The notes beneath the pieces were generated by a model. That model was not told the origin of the DNA. It searched no databases and saw only the letters and a list, made by a program, of their open reading frames with translations. Shown here piece by piece: positions 14,436 to 21,693 of a stretch of 26,386 bases of DNA; position 1 is the first letter of the stretch, and every line of letters begins with the position of its first letter. The stretch comes from an uncultured Lachnospiraceae bacterium (GTDB taxonomy: Bacteria; Bacillota_A; Clostridia; Lachnospirales; Lachnospiraceae). The stretch is taken from positions 1 to 26,386 of the forward strand of contig CAJUOF010000064.1 in the NCBI GenBank assembly GCA_910587905.1, written 5' to 3'. The translations under genes and the position numbers were made by a program.

Positions 14436-16223
14436 ATGAAAAACCGACAATTCCGCACATTCCTTTCTGCCCTGTTTGCGGCAGGGCTTCTGACTCTAGT
14501 CTTTGGACTAGGTCTGTTCCGGTCGGCCGACCTGGCCCTCTCCGACGCCCTCTATCAGGAGCGGGCCGCCTCCGACGGAAAAATAGTCCTGGTGGGGATC
14601 GACCAGAAGGCCCTGGAGGTTTACGGCCCCTACCAGCAATGGGGCCGAAATCCCGTCGCCGAGGCTCTGGAAATCTTAAACGCTTCCGAGGAATGCCGTC
14701 CCGCCGTGATCGGGATCGACGTCCTCTACAGCGGCGAATCGGACCCGGCGGCAGACCGAAGGCTCGCCGAGGCGGCGGGACGATATCAGAACGTGATCAC
14801 CGCCTGTGCGGCGGAATTCGGCAGCGCCCTCGTGGAGAGCGGCGGCGACTACGCCCTCTCCCCCCATTCCGTCACCGCCTTCAGCGAGCCTTACGAAGCC
14901 TTGAAGACGGCATCCACGCAGGGGCATATCAACGCCATGATGGACTCCGACGGCATCTTGCGCCACCACATGCTGTATCTGACCTTGCCCGACGGGACTC
15001 AGATTCCCTCCCTCGCCCTGGCCGCCGCAAAGGTTTACAGCGGCGGCAACATCTCGGAGCCGCCCACCGACGGCCACGGCTTCTGGTATCTGCCCTTTTG
15101 CGGAACGCCCGGCGATCTCGCCATGATCTCCATCTCCGATGTTCTCTCCGGAACCGTGTCCCCCGATTACTTCGACGGGAAAATTGTCCTCATCGGCCCC
15201 TATGCGGCCGGACTCCAGGACAGCTACGTAACCTCCGCCGACCACGCAAGTCCCATGTACGGCGTGGAATATCAGGCCAACGCTATCCAAGCCCTCCTGT
15301 GGGGTGACTATAAAACAGAAGTCTCCGACGGTCTCCAGCTTGCCCTTTTGTTCCTCCTTCTGGCGCTCGGCTTCTTCCTGTTCAGACGGTGCCGGGTCCG
15401 GGTCTCCGCCCTGCTCTGGCTCCTCTTTTCCGGCGGTTGGTTCCTCCTCTGCCTGGGCATGTACCGGGCCGGCCACATCCTCCACGTTCTCTGGGTTCCG
15501 GCGGGCCTGACCGTTCTCTACGCCGTCTGCCTGGCTGTCAACTATGTCCAGGCGGCTCTGGAACGGCAAAAGGTCACCAACACCTTCCGCCGCTACGTGG
15601 CGCCGGAGATCGTGACGGAAATTCTAAAGGACGGGACGGACGCCTTGGAGCTTGGCGGAAAACTGACCAAAATCGCCGTCCTTTTCGTGGACGTGCGGGG
15701 CTTCACGTCCATGTCGGAGCAGCTGGAGCCGAAAAAGGTAGTGGAAATCCTGAACCGCTACCTGACCTTGATCTCCGACTGCATCCTGAAAAACGGCGGA
15801 ACCCTGGACAAGTTCGTGGGCGACGCCGCCATGGCCTTCTGGGGTGCTCCGTTCCCCCAGGAGGATTACGTCATGCGGGCCGCCCGTGCCGCCAGAGACA
15901 TGGCGGCCGGCTCCGAAGCACTCTCCGAAGAGCTTCTCAAAACATACGGCCGTACCGTCTCCTTTGGCATCGGCATCCACCTGGGAGAGGCTGTCGTCGG
16001 CAACATCGGTTCCCCCAGGCGGATGGATTACACCGCCATCGGTGACACGGTCAACACGGCGGCACGGCTGGAGGCCAACGCCCCCGGCGGCACGATCTAC
16101 ATTTCCAGAGCTGTCGCCGACGCCCTGGAGGGACGCATACGGACAACCTCCCTGGGCGCCACGATCCCGCTCAAAGGAAAAAAAGAGGGTTTTGAAGTTT
16201 TGACTTTGGATGAGATACTGTAA
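14436..16223 (+). CDS. CHASE2-domain class III adenylate cyclase
   Basis: Membrane sensor-cyclase, 595 aa. One N-terminal helix (about 7-28) leads to an extracellular CHASE2 domain (about 30-300; DLALSDALYQERAASDGKIVLVGID near its start, FDGKIVLIG near its end). Three close membrane helices follow (about 302-316, 325-341, 351-370), the standard CHASE2 layout. The cyclase domain is at about 405-590. Metal-binding aspartates are D419 (LFVDVRGFT) and D463 (DKFVGDAAMAFWG), the base-contacting pair is K459 and T533 (DYTAIGD), and the transition-state pair is N540 and R544 (VNTAARLE). All catalytic residues are present; the Lys/Thr pair is that of class IIIb enzymes and suggests ATP to cAMP. Product identity is inferred. 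Class III cyclases are uncommon in gut Clostridia. Confidence 0.93.
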   Translation: MKNRQFRTFLSALFAAGLLTLVFGLGLFRSADLALSDALYQERAASDGKIVLVGIDQKALEVYGPYQQWGRNPVAEALEILNASEECRPAVIGIDVLYSGESDPAADRRLAEAAGRYQNVITACAAEFGSALVESGGDYALSPHSVTAFSEPYEALKTASTQGHINAMMDSDGILRHHMLYLTLPDGTQIPSLALAAAKVYSGGNISEPPTDGHGFWYLPFCGTPGDLAMISISDVLSGTVSPDYFDGKIVLIGPYAAGLQDSYVTSADHASPMYGVEYQANAIQALLWGDYKTEVSDGLQLALLFLLLALGFFLFRRCRVRVSALLWLLFSGGWFLLCLGMYRAGHILHVLWVPAGLTVLYAVCLAVNYVQAALERQKVTNTFRRYVAPEIVTEILKDGTDALELGGKLTKIAVLFVDVRGFTSMSEQLEPKKVVEILNRYLTLISDCILKNGGTLDKFVGDAAMAFWGAPFPQEDYVMRAARAARDMAAGSEALSEELLKTYGRTVSFGIGIHLGEAVVGNIGSPRRMDYTAIGDTVNTAARLEANAPGGTIYISRAVADALEGRIRTTSLGATIPLKGKKEGFEVLTLDEIL

Positions 16224-16239
16224 TTGTGGAGGTAAAGAT

Positions 16240-17073
16240 ATGCATCAAAACTGGAACATAACGGTCTGGGGAGTGCGGGGCTCGGCGCCCCGGGCGGAAG
16301 CGGACCACCTGGAATTCGGGGGGAATACGGTGTGCATCTCCGTGGACTGTGGAGAGAACCTGGTGATTCTGGATGCGGGAAGCGGCCTGTCGGCCCTTGG
16401 CCGGTCCATCGCCGCCGGCGAACACGGGGAGTGCAGGCAGCGCATCCACATTCTGCTCAGCCACCTTCATCTGGACCACGTGATGGGCCTGCTCTCGTTT
16501 CCGCCCTTTTTCGACCCGTCCGCCGAAATCCACATCTATGCGAAGGTCGCCTCCTTCCACAAGCTGGAGACTCTGGTCGGCCCACCTTTCTGGCCGGTGG
16601 GCCTGTCCGACTTTCCCGCCGATATATGCCTTCACGAACTCTGGGTGGACGAGCACTTTTCCATAAACGGGCTGGAAGGATACACCATGGCTGGAAATCA
16701 TCCGGGCGGAAGTCTCCTGTACCGCCTGGAATCCGGAGCAGCGGCACATGGGGCAGCAAAAAAAAGCCTGACGTATGCTCTGGACTGCGAGGCGGACGCT
16801 TCCGTCCTTCCCGCCTTGACGGAATTCTCCCACAACACCGACCTGTTGATCTGGGACGCCAGCTTCACCTCCGAAGACCTTCGTCCCGGCTGGGGGCATT
16901 CCACCTGGGAGCAGGGGATCCGTACCCGGAAGGCCGCTCAAGCGGATAGCGTGCTGATGACCCATTACGGCCAGGATTACTCCGATTCATTTCTCCGGAC
17001 ACAGGAAGAAGAGGCAGCCCGCATCGATCCGGCCTGCCATTTTGCAAAGGAAGGAATGGTGATCACATTATGA
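16240..17073 (+). CDS. MBL-fold metallohydrolase, possible cyclic-nucleotide phosphodiesterase
   Basis: Predicted soluble di-metal hydrolase, 277 aa. The start opens with the GVRGSAP motif and FGGNTVC, as in the PhnP/RNase Z-like branch of the metallo-beta-lactamase superfamily. The metal motif is SHLHLDH (H75, H77, D79, H80), with further ligands likely H154 (AGNHPGGS), D206 (LIWDASF) and H242 (MTHYG). The ATG at 16240 follows GGAGG by seven bases; an in-frame ATG at 16210 overlaps the cyclase gene and has no such site. It starts 16 bases after the cyclase stop and overlaps the next gene by four bases. Position behind a cyclase makes phosphodiester hydrolysis of its product an attractive guess, but the superfamily is broad and this is not proven. 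Confidence 0.88.
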   Translation: MHQNWNITVWGVRGSAPRAEADHLEFGGNTVCISVDCGENLVILDAGSGLSALGRSIAAGEHGECRQRIHILLSHLHLDHVMGLLSFPPFFDPSAEIHIYAKVASFHKLETLVGPPFWPVGLSDFPADICLHELWVDEHFSINGLEGYTMAGNHPGGSLLYRLESGAAAHGAAKKSLTYALDCEADASVLPALTEFSHNTDLLIWDASFTSEDLRPGWGHSTWEQGIRTRKAAQADSVLMTHYGQDYSDSFLRTQEEEAARIDPACHFAKEGMVITL

Positions 17074-18536
17074 AACAGGAACATATGGAGCGTATTTTGA
17101 AAATCGGTGTACAGCTTTCCGCTGAGCGGGACTTAAACCGCCTGTTGGACCAGCTTTTGACCTGCGCCATGGAGCTTTCCCACTGCGATGCGGGAACCTT
17201 GTATCTGCTGGACGGCGACGTCCTCCGCTTCAAAATCATGCGCAATCACACTATGCAGGTCTATTCCGGCGGGGATGGGAAGGAGCCGGACATGGTCCCG
17301 GTTCCCTTAAAGCGGGAAAACATGTGCGCCATGGCGCTTTTGGAGGGCCGCACCATCAGCGTCGACGACGTAAAGAAGAGCCAGGAATATGATTTCTCCG
17401 GTCCCATCCGCTACGACGCCCTGACCGGCTACCACACCCAGTCCATGCTGGCAGTCCCCATGCGCAACCGGGAGGGAGAAAAGCTGGGCGTCCTGCAGCT
17501 CATCAACGCCATGGACGAGGACGGCACGGTCTGTCCCTTCCCGCAGGACATGGCCCTGGTGCTGGAATCCCTCGCCTCCCAGGCCGCCATCACCATCCAA
17601 AATGTCCGCTATATCCAGGACATCAAGGAGCTGTTCCAGTCCTTCGTCCGAGTCATGTCCTCCGCCATCGATGAGCGGAGTCCCTACAACGGCAGCCACA
17701 CCAGACACATGGCCGCCTACGGAAACCGCTTTCTGGACTATCTGAACCAACAGGCCGAGCATGCCGGAGAGGAAGCCCCCTTCCCTCCGGCCAGACGGGA
17801 AGAGCTTCTGACCAGCGTATGGCTCCACGACATCGGCAAGCTGGTCATCCCTTTGGAGATCATGGACAAGCCGGCCCGTCTTTTGCCGGAACAGCACACG
17901 GCCATCCTCCACCGCATGGAAATCTTCCGCCTGAAAAGCGAGATCGACTGCCTGTCCGGGCGCCTCACCGAGGAGGAACGGCAGGCGCTGGTCTCCCGAA
18001 CCCACGAGGCAGAAGCATTGATCGAATCTGTCAATGCCGCCGGCTTCCTTCCCGACGAAAAGCTGGAAGCGTTAAATAGCCTTGCGGCGCAGATCTACGC
18101 GGACAGGAATGGACGGCAGGAACCCTGGCTGACCCAGGAAGAACATGCCATGCTCTCCATCCGCAAGGGAACCCTCTCCCAGGAAGAACGGGGTATCATG
18201 GAATCCCATGTCACCGCCACGAAAAAGCTGCTCTCCCAGATCCGGTTCTCCCATGATCTGTCCCATGTGAGGGAATGGGCCTCCGGACACCATGAGCTCT
18301 TAAATGGCAGCGGCTATCCGGAGCACCTCTGCGGCGAAGAAATCCCCGCCGAAATCCGCATTCTCACCATCCTGGACATTTTCGACGCCCTGACTGCCGA
18401 CGACCGCCCCTACAAACCGGGCATGCCCATAGAGCGGGCCCTGTCCATCCTGGACACTATGGCCTCAAAAGAAGGCAAGCTAGATCCAGAGCTGGTGCGG
18501 CTCTTCACGGAAAGCAGATGTTGGGAGGAACCATGA
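17070..18536 (+). CDS. GAF domain - HD-GYP phosphohydrolase
   Basis: Cytoplasmic signalling protein, 488 aa, translationally coupled to the MBL gene by an ATGA overlap. A GAF domain covers about residues 15-180 (SHCDAGTLYLLDGDVLRF, LAVPMRNREGEKLGVLQLINA); GAF domains can bind cAMP or cGMP. An HD-GYP domain follows: H210 (GSHTRH), the HD pair H253/D254 in LHDIGKLVIP, H380 in MESHV, and HHELLNGSGYPEHLCGEEIP (407-426), then LDIFDALTADDRPY. All metal ligands and the GYP motif are kept, so cyclic-di-GMP or cGAMP hydrolysis is likely. Between the HD motif and H380 lies about 85 extra residues of helical, charged sequence that standard HD-GYP domains lack. It is the last gene of the operon and is followed by a strong terminator. 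Confidence 0.92.
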   Translation: MKQEHMERILKIGVQLSAERDLNRLLDQLLTCAMELSHCDAGTLYLLDGDVLRFKIMRNHTMQVYSGGDGKEPDMVPVPLKRENMCAMALLEGRTISVDDVKKSQEYDFSGPIRYDALTGYHTQSMLAVPMRNREGEKLGVLQLINAMDEDGTVCPFPQDMALVLESLASQAAITIQNVRYIQDIKELFQSFVRVMSSAIDERSPYNGSHTRHMAAYGNRFLDYLNQQAEHAGEEAPFPPARREELLTSVWLHDIGKLVIPLEIMDKPARLLPEQHTAILHRMEIFRLKSEIDCLSGRLTEEERQALVSRTHEAEALIESVNAAGFLPDEKLEALNSLAAQIYADRNGRQEPWLTQEEHAMLSIRKGTLSQEERGIMESHVTATKKLLSQIRFSHDLSHVREWASGHHELLNGSGYPEHLCGEEIPAEIRILTILDIFDALTADDRPYKPGMPIERALSILDTMASKEGKLDPELVRLFTESRCWEEP

Positions 18537-18553
18537 CTTCCTCTAAATAGGAA

Positions 18554-18596
18554 AAAGAGGCTGAATACGTTTTATCGTACAGCCTCTTTATTTTTT
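18554..18596. terminator. Bidirectional Rho-independent terminator
   Basis: AAAGAGGCTG (18554-18563) and CAGCCTCTTT (18580-18589) form a perfect 10-bp stem, with TACG/CGTA continuing inside. On the plus strand it is followed by TTTATTTTTT and ends the FecR-cyclase-MBL-HD-GYP operon. On the minus strand it is followed by TTTTTCC and can end the transcript that starts near 19482. Confidence 0.88.
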
Positions 18597-19482
18597 ATGA
18601 AGTTGTATATTTACAATTGTATTTTCGTTTTTTATCGAAGGAGTTTGTATGTGATATTCCTTTCCGCCTTGTCTTTCAGGTTCCTTTTTAAGATGAAGAT
18701 ACACATTCTGTCTACTTTCGATATTCGAAGCAACTATTTTGCTGCTCTTTTATCAATCCCTTATGGATCAACCTGCCTTTTCTGTTGCTCCCCTCGGTGT
18801 ATCACAGCATCCGGATTCGCCGGAAAACCTTCCTGGATCTTTGTCACTTCTTTTTAAGATAATCTCTAACCTTATTTTGAAATGAACATCCATTCTTTGC
18901 TATCCGCCCGAAAACAGATGATATCATGCACGGATTTTATCTCGAAAGCTTTCACTCTGTTTCCACTCAAGGTTTCTGATGATTTCACTACTGAAAACTC
19001 CTGATTCCCGTCGATGTATCACATCTGATCCGATTTCTCTGCTTCGATTTGTATACTTTCATATACGGATTCGGATTCTTACGCTTTTATCTTCTCTCTA
19101 TCTCTATATGATGAAGGCGGTTCCAACAGGATTTCTCTTTCATCAACTGAGAATCATATGGAGTTTTCAGTTGTGCAAATTCTGTGTCCAGTGGAATCCC
19201 CTCCTTTCCATGCTTACCTGATGCAATCGTTCAAAGCTTCCATTGACAACTTCTGCATATCTGCTCTGTGTCTCTCTTGTTGGATAAAACTTATTTATCA
19301 CCCCAACCGATTTTCTTATCTGATCTTGATTGATATTCCTATGCAATCGCCACCGACTTTTTATTCTTTCGGAATGATTTTACCAGATCCGGTTTCTTTA
19401 CACCAATCTGTTTTCCTGAAATCCTTTCTCGTCAGATTTCTTTGAAGTTTCTCTGCTTTGAAGATTGTTTGTTTTTTGTTAT
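18555..19482 (-). ncRNA. Candidate large structured non-coding RNA, about 0.9 kb
   Basis: No minus-strand frame of useful length exists here, yet the stretch has a strong promoter at one end and a terminator at the other. The transcript would be purine-rich and contains many self-complementary elements. The clearest is GGAGTTTTCAGT (19160-19171) against ACTGAAAACTCC (18990-19001), a perfect 12-bp helix across 158 bases, continued in register by GAATC/GATTC (19151-19155, 19003-19007) and CATC/GATG (19141-19144, 19013-19016). Local hairpins include GTATA/TATAC, ATCCGA/TCGGAT, GATAAA/TTTATC, TTCGA/TCGAA and TCCGG/CCGGA. I could not match it to RNase P, tmRNA, rRNA, SRP RNA or a group II intron. 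OLE, ROOL or GOLLD-type large RNAs cannot be excluded by eye. Confidence 0.5.
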
Positions 19483-19488
19483 GTCCTT

Positions 19489-19560
19489 ATGATAGCACGC
19501 TTCCAAGCATTTGTCAACACTATTTTTAGATTTTTTGAAATTTCTTTTTTCAATAATTGA
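19489..19560 (-). promoter_or_regulatory. rRNA-like promoter with A-tract upstream element
   Basis: Minus strand: TTGACA (19517-19512), 17-base spacer, TATCAT (19494-19489). Upstream of the -35 (19518-19560) the minus strand is a run of phased A-tracts (AAAAAAG, AAATTTC, AAAAAATC, AAAAATAG), the composition of an UP element that binds the RNA polymerase alpha subunit. Such promoters normally drive rRNA or other abundant stable RNAs. No protein gene lies downstream before the terminator at 18596. Confidence 0.75.
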
Positions 19561-19636
19561 TATAAATGTATATTTTTTCTAAATTATCTGTTTTTTCTAG
19601 ACTGTTACATACAAAATCCACAATAATGAGAAACGG

Positions 19637-19675
19637 TTGCATCCCCCATCTCTAGTAGTTATAATAAGAGAGATG
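19637..19675 (+). promoter_or_regulatory. azlCD promoter with flanking inverted repeat
   Basis: Plus strand: TTGCAT (19637-19642), 17-base spacer, TATAAT (19660-19665). A 7-bp inverted repeat, CATCTCT (19647-19653) with AGAGATG (19669-19675), encloses the -10 box and could be an operator or a 5'-end hairpin. The start codon at 19702 follows AAAGGAG. Confidence 0.7.
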
Positions 19676-19701
19676 CCTGTTTCGAAAGAAAGGAGCTTTT
19701 C

Positions 19702-20382
19702 ATGCGTAAAAAAGCGTTTCGGGCGGCTTTTCCTCTGACACTGCCCGTCTTTATGGGATATCTGTTTCTGGGGATCGCCTTCGGTGTTCTCCTGGCCAGT
19801 GAGGGCTTCCACGTGGGATGGGCCATTTTCATGAGTGTGACCATTTATGCCGGCGCCATGCAGTTCGTTGCCATCCCGCTCCTGACCGCCCCCTTCCATC
19901 CACTCTCTACTGCATTCATTACCTTGACTGTCAATGCCCGTCATCTGTTTTACGGGCTTTCCATGCTGGAAAAATTTAAAGAAAGCGGGCCTTTAAAGCC
20001 CTATATGATCTTCTCTTTAACGGACGAGACTTATTCCTTACTCTGCTCCGTGAAGCCCCCGGAGGGTGTGGACCACAGGTGGTTCTTCTTTTTCATTGCC
20101 CTCTTAAACCACAGCTACTGGATCCTCGGCGGTGTCATTGGTTGTCTGGCCGGGCATCTGATCCCCTTTGATTCCACAGGGATCGACTTCGCCATGACAG
20201 CCCTCTTTCTGGTCATTTTCGTGGAGCAGTGGGAAAACAGCAAGAATCATTTCCCAGCCCTCCTTGGGCTCGCCGTCACAATCCTCTGTCGATTGCTTTT
20301 CGGCGTGGACTGGTTCATTCCCGTAGCCATGGGATGTCTGCTTTTCTCCCTCGGCCTGCTCAAAAGAAAGGAGACTCACTAA
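19702..20382 (+). CDS. azlC: AzlC family branched-chain amino acid exporter, large subunit
   Basis: Integral membrane protein, 226 aa, usual for AzlC. It begins with a basic stretch and FPLTLPVFMGYLFLGIAFGVLL, the family's first helix, followed by IYAGAMQFVAIPLL and LTVNARHLFYGLSML, both characteristic AzlC motifs. Four to five further hydrophobic segments follow. With AzlD it forms a two-component permease; in Bacillus subtilis AzlCD exports branched-chain amino acids and analogues such as 4-azaleucine. It has its own promoter and overlaps azlD by one base (TAATG). Often an Lrp-like azlB regulator is adjacent; none is here. Confidence 0.93.
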   Translation: MRKKAFRAAFPLTLPVFMGYLFLGIAFGVLLASEGFHVGWAIFMSVTIYAGAMQFVAIPLLTAPFHPLSTAFITLTVNARHLFYGLSMLEKFKESGPLKPYMIFSLTDETYSLLCSVKPPEGVDHRWFFFFIALLNHSYWILGGVIGCLAGHLIPFDSTGIDFAMTALFLVIFVEQWENSKNHFPALLGLAVTILCRLLFGVDWFIPVAMGCLLFSLGLLKRKETH

Positions 20383-20699
20383 TGTACGTCGTCCTCACGA
20401 TCCTCACCATTGCGGCCGCCACATTTTTAACCAGGCTGCTGCCTTTCCTCCTATTTCCGGCCAACAAAAAAACGCCCGAGTTCGTGCTTTATCTCGGGCG
20501 CGTCCTTCCCTATGCCATCATGGGAATGTTAATCATATACTGTTTCAAGGACGTAAATTTCCTCTCCTGGCCCTTCGGCCTTCCGGAGCTTTTAGCCAGT
20601 CTCTTCGTGATCCTAGCTCACAAATGGAAGCACAACCTGCTCCTCAGCATCGGAGGCGGAACCGTCCTCTACATGATCCTGGTGCAGGCCGTGTTCTGA
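20382..20699 (+). CDS. azlD: AzlD family branched-chain amino acid exporter, small subunit
   Basis: Small membrane protein, 105 aa, with four hydrophobic segments, the AzlD norm. Family features are the N-terminal VVLTILTIAAATFLTRLLPFLLF and the central YLGRVLPYAIMGMLIIYC. The correct start is the ATG at 20382, which overlaps the azlC stop; an in-frame ATG 153 bases upstream lies within azlC. It works only with AzlC. It converges on recR with 14 bases between the two stop codons and no clear terminator. Confidence 0.92.
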   Translation: MYVVLTILTIAAATFLTRLLPFLLFPANKKTPEFVLYLGRVLPYAIMGMLIIYCFKDVNFLSWPFGLPELLASLFVILAHKWKHNLLLSIGGGTVLYMILVQAVF

Positions 20700-20713
20700 T
20701 ATCTGTCTATCGT

Positions 20714-21310
20714 CTATAACTCCGTCCGCCCCTCCAGGGCGCGCAGGAGCGTCACCTCGTCGATGTACTCCAGGTCGCCGCCCACGGGCACACCGCTGGC
20801 GATCCTGGTCACAAGGATCCCGGTGGGTTTGATCAGTTTGCTTAAATACATGGCCGTGGTCTCTCCCTCCAAACTGGAGTTGGTGGCGATGATCACTTCC
20901 TTCACATCACCCGCGAGCCTCGTCATCAGCTCCTTCAGCCGGATATCCGCCGGCCCGATGCCAAGAGCCGGGGAAATGGCTCCATGGAGCACGTGATAGA
21001 CGCCCTCGTAACGTCCAATCTTCTCGTAAGCCGCCAAATCTCTGGTGTTCTCCACCACCATGATGGTGCCGTGATCCCGTTTCTCGCTGGCGCAGATGGG
21101 ACAGAGCTCGTCGTCGGTCAGCGTAAAGCATTCTTTGCAATAGCGAACGCCCTTCCGCGCTTCCACGAGGGCCTGTGCCAGGCCGTTTACCCGTTCCTCC
21201 GGCATGTTGATCACATGGAATGCGAGCCTCTGGGCAGACTTTGCGCCGATGCCCGGAAGCCTGGAAAATTCGTCGATCAGCGCCGTGATCTTACTACTAT
21301 AATAATCCAT
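20714..21310 (-). CDS. recR: Recombination mediator protein RecR
   Basis: DNA-repair protein of the RecFOR pathway, 198 aa, full length. The N-terminal helix-hairpin-helix is FSRLPGIGAKSAQRLAFH. The four-cysteine zinc site is CKECFTLTDDELCPIC (first C to last C). The Toprim domain has IMVVENTRDLAAYEKIG and the conserved YHVLHGAISPALGIGP. The C-terminal Walker-like ring region contains IASGVPVGGDLEYIDEVTL. It helps load RecA at single-stranded gaps. It is the third gene of dnaX-ybaB-recR, the standard firmicute order; its start overlaps the ybaB stop by one base. Confidence 0.96.
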   Translation of the reverse strand: MDYYSSKITALIDEFSRLPGIGAKSAQRLAFHVINMPEERVNGLAQALVEARKGVRYCKECFTLTDDELCPICASEKRDHGTIMVVENTRDLAAYEKIGRYEGVYHVLHGAISPALGIGPADIRLKELMTRLAGDVKEVIIATNSSLEGETTAMYLSKLIKPTGILVTRIASGVPVGGDLEYIDEVTLLRALEGRTEL

Positions 21311-21654
21311 CAGAAGGGAAACCCTCCGCCAAGACCACCGGCCAGCCCGGACATGTTCTGTGCGGAAGCCTCCTCCATCTGTCTGAGCGCCTCATTGACC
21401 GCTGCCATGATCAGATCTTCGAGCATCTCGATATCATCCGGGTCCACCACTTCCTCCGCCAGCTTCACCGAAGTGATCTCCTTTTTACCGGAAACCGTCA
21501 CCTCAACGGCCCCGCCGCCGGCTGTCGCCGTAAACTCCTTCGTCTCAAATTCCTTTTGAGCCTCCTCCATCTGCCTCTGCATCCTCTGGGCCTGCTTCAT
21601 CAGATTATTCATGTTGCCGGGCATTCCTCCCGGAAATCCGCCTCGCTTTGCCAT
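21310..21654 (-). CDS. ybaB: YbaB/EbfC family nucleoid-associated protein
   Basis: Small DNA-binding protein, 114 aa. The N-terminus is rich in G and M (GGFPGGMPGNMNNLMKQAQRMQRQMEEAQ), then an alternating-strand core (FTATAGGGAVEVTVSGKKEITSVKL) and the VDPDDIEMLEDLIMAAVNEALRQ helix, all family hallmarks. It forms a tweezer-like dimer that binds DNA. It sits between dnaX and recR as in most bacteria and begins 39 bases after the dnaX stop. The start at 21654 is preceded by AAGGAG. Confidence 0.95.
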   Translation of the reverse strand: MAKRGGFPGGMPGNMNNLMKQAQRMQRQMEEAQKEFETKEFTATAGGGAVEVTVSGKKEITSVKLAEEVVDPDDIEMLEDLIMAAVNEALRQMEEASAQNMSGLAGGLGGGFPF

Positions 21655-21693
21655 AAAACCATTTCTCCTTCCTGTTTCGCATCTTCTACCATT

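Noticed and set aside
18597..19445. Small plus-strand frames in the 1.1-kb spacer (80-95 codons)
   Set aside because: No ribosome sites or domain-like composition; they lie opposite the predicted minus-strand transcript and seem to be chance frames in AT-rich DNA.
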